DNA of 64,000 bases, taken from the NCBI GenBank assembly GCA_904830895.1, contig LR882958.1, positions 4,731,501 to 4,795,500 of the forward strand, in the 5' to 3' direction. The notes under the pieces are model-generated. The model made no database searches, was not told the origin of the DNA, and saw only the letters and a list, made by a program, of their open reading frames with translations. Positions 31,031-40,000 of the stretch are shown piece by piece. The stretch is from Planktothrix rubescens CCAP 1459/22 (lineage in GTDB: Bacteria; Cyanobacteriota; Cyanobacteriia; Cyanobacteriales; Microcoleaceae). Numbering within the stretch: position 1 is the stretch's first letter; each line of letters opens with the position of its first letter. A program made the position numbers and the translations under genes.

Positions 31031-34000
31031 TTAGTCAAGCTCGATTAACTTTTGATTAAGTAATATAGCCAGTTCTTCCTCACTAAGACTATCATAGGGA
31101 TTTAGAGACTCTGTTGGTGCATCTGTTTTGATCTCAAAATCGAGATCACCCGCTAATATTTCTGCTCGTAGGTAGGCACTTAAACTTAGGATATTAGGAT
31201 AATCAAAAATAATTGAGGCGGACAAGGTGCAACCTAAATCATTTTCTAGGCGATTTTTAAATTCTATTACCATTAGAGAGTTTAAGCCTAAGTCTAAAAA
31301 TGATGTTTGTTGAGGAATGACTTGATTAGCTTTTAACCCAGTAACTTCGCGTAATATCTGTTCAATTCCTTGAGATAAAGTGGTAATTCGCTCATCTATG
31401 GAGATAGATTTTAACTTCTGTAATAATTTGGCGGAATTTTCTGGTTTTTGTGCTTTTGGGGTTAATACTTCGGCAAAGAAGGGTTGCTTAATATTAAAAG
31501 ATTGGTTAAAAATAGACCAGTCAATATCAATAATTACTCCTTGGACAACGTTACCTAGAATTAACGAATTGAGATATTTAAAAGCCGTATCAGCAGACAG
31601 ACTTTGAATCCCCCAATTAGCAAAACGTTGTTGTTCAATTTCATTCCCTGTATTCCAAGCTCCCCAATTAATACTAATTCCTGGTAATCCTAAACTTTGT
31701 CGTTGCTGCATTAAAGCATCCATAAAAGCATTAGCAGCAGCATAATTACTTTGACCAGGTGAACCCAGAATCACGGCAGCAGAAGAAAAGCTAATAAAGA
31801 AGTCTAAAGATAGGGGGCGAGTATAGTGATCTAATAATAAAGTTCCTTCTACTTTAGGACGCATGACGTTTTGATATTTTTGCCAATTTTGATTAACTAA
31901 AAGTCCATCATCTAAGACAGCAGCAGCATGAATAACCCCTCGTAAACATGGCAAATTAGTGCCAAAACGAGAGAATAATCGTTCCATCTCTACGGGAGAA
32001 CTAATATCAATACTGATAATTGTAATCTCTGTTCCTTTTTCGGCAAATGAGGCAATTAATTCGGGTTGAGATTTAATATTCCGACTGCATAAAACTAAGT
32101 GACTCGCCCCCATTTTCGATAACCATTCAGCGACTAATAATCCCAGTTTTCCCAAACCTCCAGTGATTAAATAAGCTCCTTCTTTGCTCACAAATTGCTG
32201 TTTTTGCGCTGCGGGAATAGCCCCCCCAAGCCCCCCGTGCACGGGGGGCTTGGGGGGGGCAGAAACTAACCTAGCTCCATAACAGTTTCCCTGACGTAAA
32301 GCCAGACGTAATTCATTATTTGAAGTATGCAATTGATTAAATAATAACTCAGCTTCCTCAGCTTCCTTAGTCGTTGATAAATCTAAACATACACAACGCA
32401 TTTGGGGATATTCTTGATTAATAACTGCTCCTAATCCCCATAAATAAGATTGTTGAGGTTCTAAGGAAGGATCTTCTAATACTTGATTAGCACCACGAGT
32501 AATTAACCATAAATCAGGTAATTTTTGCCAGTTATTAGTTAGAGTTTGAATTAAGTTCAATGCCGCCTGACAACTTGTATAAAAGCTCTCTGTATCTTCT
32601 GCAAATGATACTGTTTCCCAAGAAAAAATTATGCCTGTGGGCAATTCTCCCGACGGATATGCTTGTTGATATAGACGCTGAAAATCAGTATTTTCAGCAG
32701 AATTGATCACAAAATAATCTTGAGAGTAGCATTGATAGTTGTTACCAATTTCTACTATTATAACTTTTTCTCCTGCTTTTTTCAATAAATTGATCAAGGG
32801 ATTTAATGCTGTTTTAGGATGCACAAATATTAACCAAGAATTGTTAAGATTGTTAGTAACAGTTGGTAGTAAATCCAGTTTTTTCCATTGAATTTGATAA
32901 AAACAATTTTTCTCAGTTTCTTGCCATAAACGCTGTAAAATTTCTGGTTTAGTCCGCCGTGCTTTTAAGTTTGTAAAGCGAGCGCAAAGCTGTTTTTGCT
33001 GATTATAAATATCTACATCTACGCACATTTCACCCTGAGAATCAGATTTAACATCAACCTTTGTCCAAACTTGATCACCAGGATTTCGGAATAATTCTAA
33101 TGAAGAAAACCCATAGGGTAAATGCAATTCTTGACCATGAATTTCAGAAAAAGCGGCACCAATACTTTGCAAGCAAGCATCTAAAAGGACAGGATGAAAA
33201 CAATAACGCTGGTCTGCTAAACTGCGATCAATACTAATCTTAGCCTGAGAACCATTTTTTAAAGAAAATAATTCTTGAATCCCTTGAAATCCTTTTCCAT
33301 AGCTGATTCCCATTTGCTGATAAAGTTCATAGAATCGAGAAATAGAAACCGCTTCCCCTTCTTCTGTTGCATCCTTTTTAAATTCTGATTCAGCAACTCC
33401 TTTTAAATTATTAGATTCAACCTCACCAGTAACATGAAGAATCCATTGATCTACTGTAGGATTATGACTAAATATTTCAAAACTATAGCTTTGTTTAGAT
33501 AATTTTTGGGGTTTAAAAATCATTTGTAATATTATTGGGGTTTCCGATAATAATAATCCTTGATGAATTGAGACATTTTGAAGGATGATCAAATTATCAG
33601 GCAATATTTTCTGACTAGCTGCTAAAATTGCTTCTATAAATCCTGTCGCTGGAAATAAAACTTTTTCAAATACTTTGTGTTCTTGAAGATAATTTGGCTG
33701 ATCAGAACTGATTTCACCCTCAAATACAATTTCCCCCGTAGCTAACTTTTTAAAATCCCGAATAAAAGGATGTAAATTAGTTTTTATGTCGGTGATAGAA
33801 AATTCAGAATTTGATATCCAATAACGTTCTCGTTGAAATGGATAAGTTGGTAAAGAAATCCGTTTCCCTTGTTTAAATACCTGCGTCCATTCTACAGAAT
33901 AACCATTAACAAAAAGTGTCGCTAAACTTCTATACATTTGGGCTTGTTCATCTTGTCCAGGTACAATACTAGGGAGCCATAATATTTCTTGATTTGGCGA

Positions 34001-37000
34001 AATTAGTCGCGCCATACCCAATAATACAGGTTTAGAACCAACTTCCAGAAAACAGCGATAACCACTATCAATTAAGAACTGAAACCCTTGACTAAACTGC
34101 ACCGTACTCCTAAGATGATTAACCCAATAATCGGGAGTCGCAATTTCTTGACCGATGGGTTTACCTGTGATATTACTAATAATCGTTAAGCTAGGTTTAT
34201 GCAATGAAATATTCTCTAAAACCTTAGCAAAATCATCAAGAATTGGTTCCATTAAAGGAGAATGGAAAGCATGAGATACGGCTAAACGTTTAGTTTTATA
34301 GCCTTGATCTATAAAGATTTTCTCTAGTTGATCAACAATTTCATTTACCCCGGAAATCACTGTAATTGAGCCATTAGCCGAACCAATATTAACTTGATTT
34401 TGATAGGAAGTAAGGGCCGCCACTACGGTTTCATAATCAGCATAAATAGCTGTCATACTGCCATTCTGGGGTAATTCTCCCATTAACCGACCCCGTTGGG
34501 TAACTAATTTTAAAGCATCTTCTAAAGAGAAAACTCCGGCTAAACAAGCTGCTACATATTCGCCAATACTATGTCCTAAAAGTGCTGAAGGTTCTATTCC
34601 CCAAGATTGCCATAATTTAGCCAGTGCATATTCAAAAGAAAATAGCACGGGCTGGGTGATTTGAGTCTGTTCTAATAGCTGGCTATTGGGCAATTTAAAG
34701 ATTAAATCTAACAGGGATTTTTCTAAAATAGGTTCTAGGATTTCATTACAAAGATCTAAAGTATTTTTAAAGACAGGTTCTCGGTGATAAAGGGTTTCTC
34801 CCATTCCTGAATATTGCGATCCTTGTCCTGAAAATAGAAAAGCTATTTTTAGCTTGTTTTCTGATAAAATTGGTGTAATTAATTGTTGAGAATCCTCACC
34901 TTTTTGGAAACTAACCAGTGCTGCTTGTGCTGTTGTCATTGATTCAGCTAAAATACATATTCGATGCTGAAAAATAGCCCGTCCTGTAGTAGCCGTAAAA
35001 CAAACATCAGCAAAATTGACAGACCCATTCAAAGCATTTTGATAATTTTTAGTTAACTCTTGGAGAGATTTTTCAGAACGAGCCGAAAGCGGTAATAGGT
35101 AAAAGTTAGGCTCAGATTTTTTAGGTAAACTAGAGTCAATTTCTCCCACAATAATATGAGCATTTGTTCCACTAAAGCCAAAGGAACTTACCCCGGCAAT
35201 TCTTTGGCGTTCACTGGGATTCCAGGTTTTTCCGCCTACAGGAACTTCAAAAATATTAGAACTCCAATCAAACCGAGGGTTGGGTTTTTTAAAGTGAAGA
35301 TGGGGAGGAATTTTATGGTGTTGTAAAGCTAAAACTGTTTTAATTAATCCGGCAATTCCTGCTGCTCCTTCTAAGTGTCCTAAATTTGTTTTGACAGAAC
35401 CAATAACTAAAGGTTGATTCGGAGGACGTTTACCAAAAACTGCCGCCATACTTTCTAATTCAATCGGATCTCCAAGGGCAGTTCCGGTACCATGAGCTTC
35501 GATATAATCTATTTGTTCTGGTTGCAGATTTGCTGTCTTCAGAGCTTGATATAATAATTTTTCTTGCGCTGCACCATTCGGGACTGTTAATCCACTACTG
35601 GGGCCGTCATGGTTAACTGCTGTACCATAAATTTTGGCTAAAATATGGTCGCCATTCTTAATAGCTTGACTCAATCTTTTTAGAACAATTATTCCACAAC
35701 CTTCGCCTCGTACCATTCCATTTGCACTTTCATCAAAGGTCTTACAATGTCCATCGGGTGCCAGCATTTGGGCGCGACTTTCAATTAAAGAAATAACTGG
35801 GGTAATAATAACATTAACCCCCCCGGCTAAAGCCAGATCACACTCACCATTTCGCAAGGCATTGTAAGCTAAATTTACTGCCACTAATGAGGAAGAACAA
35901 GCGGTATCAATTGTCATTGATGGGCCTTGCAAACCCAGGATATAAGAAAGCCGACCGGAAACTACACTAACAGAAGTTCCCGAACCCGTATAGGCATTAA
36001 TTGCCTTTGGAGAATAACTTAATTGGGCATAATCTTGAGTCATGCACCCAATAAAAACGCCCGTTTGACTATTGCGTAATTTTTGCGGATTTTGTCCTGA
36101 CATTTCTAATGCTTGCCAAGCGGTTTCTAATAGTAAACGTTGCTGAGGATCGATGGCGATCGCTTCCCTGGGAATAATGCCGAAAAATTCAGCATCAAAT
36201 TGATCAATTTGCTCTAAAAATGCACCATAAGGAGAGTATATTTTACCTGCTTTATCGGGATCGGGATCATACCAGATTTTCATATCCCAGCGATTTTCAG
36301 GAATTTCTCCGACTGCATCTTTTCCCTGTTCTAAAAGTTCCCAAAAGGATTTTAAATTATTAGCACCGCCAGGAAATTGGCAAGCCATACCGACAATTAC
36401 AATCGGATCTTCTTCTATTTGTGGTTTGTCTGGGGTAGATTCTTTAATTTGTTTTTGATGGATTTTTGATGGTATTTTTTCGGGAATAGGAGTTAGTATT
36501 GGTTCACAAATATCTAAGACTTCCCGCAGTAAATAATCGGCTAAAGTTTCCACATTGGGAAAACGAAATGCAATAGTTGATGGCAGAGAACAATCAAAAT
36601 CTGTTTGCAAAAGATTGCGAAGTTCTGTGGAGGTGAGAGAGTCCATTCCTAAATCAAAAAATCCTTGTTGGGGAGCAATAGTTTCATCATTTGAGTGTCC
36701 TAAAATATTGGATACACACAAACTCAGATGATTAATTAACCAACTACTACGCTGTTTTATAGGTAGGGTTTGCCATTGTTTTAAAATATCGGAAGATGGA
36801 TTAGAAGTTTGGGGTTTGGCTTGAGATCGGAAGTTTTGATAAAAGTTTTGGTTAATATAAGGAAAACGTTGCCAGTCAATAGTAATTACACCCGCGCGAA
36901 TAATCTGATTAAATAAGATTTTTTCTAGGGTATTAAGAGCTAAATTAGGTTTAATTGCTGCATAACCTTTAGAGGCTAATCTCTCTAAAACATTACGATC

Positions 37001-40000
37001 TACTGCCGCACCAATTTCGCTCCAAGGCCCCCAGTTGATCACAGTTCCTGGTAAATTATTCGCCTGACGATAATAGATAAAAGCATCTTCAAAAGCATTA
37101 GCAGCGGCAGCATTTGCTTGTCCTGCCGAGCCAATTAAAGACACAGCAGAGGTATAACAAACAAAGAAATCTAAAGGGTCATTTAAGGTGAGTTTATGTA
37201 GCAACCAAGTTCCTTTGACTTTCGGTGCTAAAACATAATTAAAACTCTCTGGTGTTAGTCGCAGTAATGTTGTATCATCTAGGGTTCCCGCAATATGAAA
37301 AATGCCCCGCACCGGATATTCTGAACGGCATTCTTCTAGTAAAATATGCAGTTTTTCTGCATCTGTCACATCACAGTCTTTAATTTTAATATCGACAAGA
37401 TTAGACTGCAAACTTGCTAAATTTTCAGGGTTAATAGCTTTTGCACCACTGCGACTGCACAAAACTAAATGACGGGCGCCTTTTTCTATCATCCATCGGG
37501 CCGTAGCTAACCCTAAACCTCCGGTTCCTCCTGAAATTAAATAATAGCCATCGGGACTAAAATTGATCTTTCCTGCTGCGAGTTTTCGCTGTACTAAACG
37601 CGGACAAAAACGTTGTTCACCCCGCAGAGCGATACGATTTTCTGGGGTATTGCTGTAGATTTCTCGAAATAACTTTTCTGCTAAGTTTTGTTCGTTAGGG
37701 TCTAAATCAATGGCTCTAAAATTGAGTTCTGGATGTTCTAATACTAAGCTGAAAGCAATTCCTAATAGAGAAGATTGGGCGGGAGAAGTTAGAGTTTTGA
37801 TTTCTTTTGCAGGTACGGCTCCTTGAGTCACAAGAATCAGATCTGGGGGATTTTTTTGTTGTAATAATGCTTGTAATAAAAACAGAAACCGTTGACAATG
37901 AATCTCTACTTCTTGATCAATTTCTCCTGCTATTTTTTCCAATCCCCAAAAGTACAATATTTGATGGGTTTCTGGTGTTAAAAGGGTTTGTAATACTGAT
38001 AGGTAATCTTCGGCAGAATCAGGATTAATATCTTCAGGGAAAAGCATTGAACAACCAACGCCTCGCTGTTGTAATGGAGGAATTAAATTGTTAGCAATTC
38101 CTTGGGTATCAGCAAAGATGATTTGATTCCAGTCAGGTTTTGCATGGAAAGGGATCAATCTGTCGCTACTTTTAGCAATGATCACACTTTGTTTTAATAG
38201 ATTTCGGGTTTGGGGTTGGCTGGGTTCAATAATATTAATCTCTGCAAATTGATGCTCAGTGAGTAAATTTTGCCAAGCTTCTGTATTAACTAAAGGATAA
38301 CCATGCCGGAGAGGGTCTTGGCTACATAACCACCAGCCTTCCGTTAAGCCAAACGTTAAATCTACCCAACGTCTGGCTCCGGTACTTTCTAATAGTATCA
38401 GTAATCCATTGGGAGCGATTAAAGATCGTACATTTTCCAGGGTTTTTTGAATATCTGCTGTGGCATGAAGAACGTTAGCAGCAATAATAATATCAAAATT
38501 TCTAGGGAGAAAACCTTGATTAAAGGGATCTTTTTCTATATCTAAAGTTTGATATTGAATGAAGGAATAATTGTTGTTATTTTCCTTGGCTCTATTTAAA
38601 AAGCTGGAGGAAATATCGGTAAATACATATTCAATTTGTTCGGGAGATAAATGGGGTAAAATTGCAGCAGTAGTGGCTCCTGTTCCGCCGCCAATTTCCA
38701 GAATCCTTAGCTGATGATTGCTTGGTAAATTAGCGATAGCACAGTTAATAGTTACTGCTACTAACTGATTCATTAATTTAGCTCCAGCAGCTTCAGAATA
38801 AATTGAGGCGATCGCATTTATATCTCCTTGAGGGAATATTAATTCTAATGGCTCAATTTGATGACGCATGACTTCAGCTAAAGCTAAACCACAACGTTCT
38901 ATCAGATTAATTTCGGCTGAATAATCAGGAAATTGTTGGCGGAGATCTTGAATTTGTGATTGAGATGAAAGGGTTTCTAATTCTTTTGTCAATAACCAGC
39001 CATTTTGTTGCCAAGTAACAATTTTTTCCTCAGCTAAAATTTCTAAGCATCGAGATAATAAAGGACGATAAAACTCAACTATTTCGCCTTGAATAGCAAT
39101 CTGTTCTTCGGGGTAAGTTTGACCTAATTTGGGTTGCCAATTCAGTTGTTTTAATGCTTCCCAAATATAGGTAACGCTTAAACTTTCCATTGCTTCTAGT
39201 AAGCGTTCATATTGGGGTAATTTGTCTGCTAATTGCTGTTCTAATTGCGCGGGTTGAATTTGAGCTTTAATCAGATCAGGAGTGACTAAAGTATCTCTCC
39301 CATTAGCTAATAATGGTACTAAAGGAATCCATTCTTCTAGGTAGGTTTGGGGTTGATTTTCTTGAGGAATAATGTCTTGAGATTGTACAGGTTTTAGTTC
39401 TAGGCCTATAATTGATGCAATCAGTTCACCTTGGGGGGAATAGATATCAATATCAGAGATAATCATAAGAGGATGATCATGATTTTGCTGGAGTCGCGCA
39501 GCACTAATCACAATATCGTCGGGGGTGCGAAAAAATTGAAATTTAGCAATCCGAACAGGTACATAAGTTACCGATGATTCTTGCTTGAATAAAATAGCGG
39601 CAATCACCTGAAAGCAAGCGTCCAACATCGCGGGATGAAAATGATATTTTTTCGCTTCTAAGCGGAGAGTATCTGTTAATTTAATTTGAGCAAAAGCCGT
39701 ATTATTACCCCTCCTAAGTTGCTCAATTAGCTGAAAGTTGCTACCGTAATTAACTCCCGCTTTTTGGTAAGTTTGATAAAAGGAATTAATCTCAACTTCT
39801 TCTGGACAATTTACTTTTATTTTTTCTAGGTTATCAACCGTTGAATTAATTGATTTTGATTGATCAATTTCCCCTGTCACCAGGATTTCCCAATTTTGCT
39901 CAACTTGATGATAAATTTGCCAACTTTTATCAGTGACAATTAATTGTAATATATCTTCTTTATTTGTTAAAATTAACGCTTTTTTGAATTGTATATTTTC

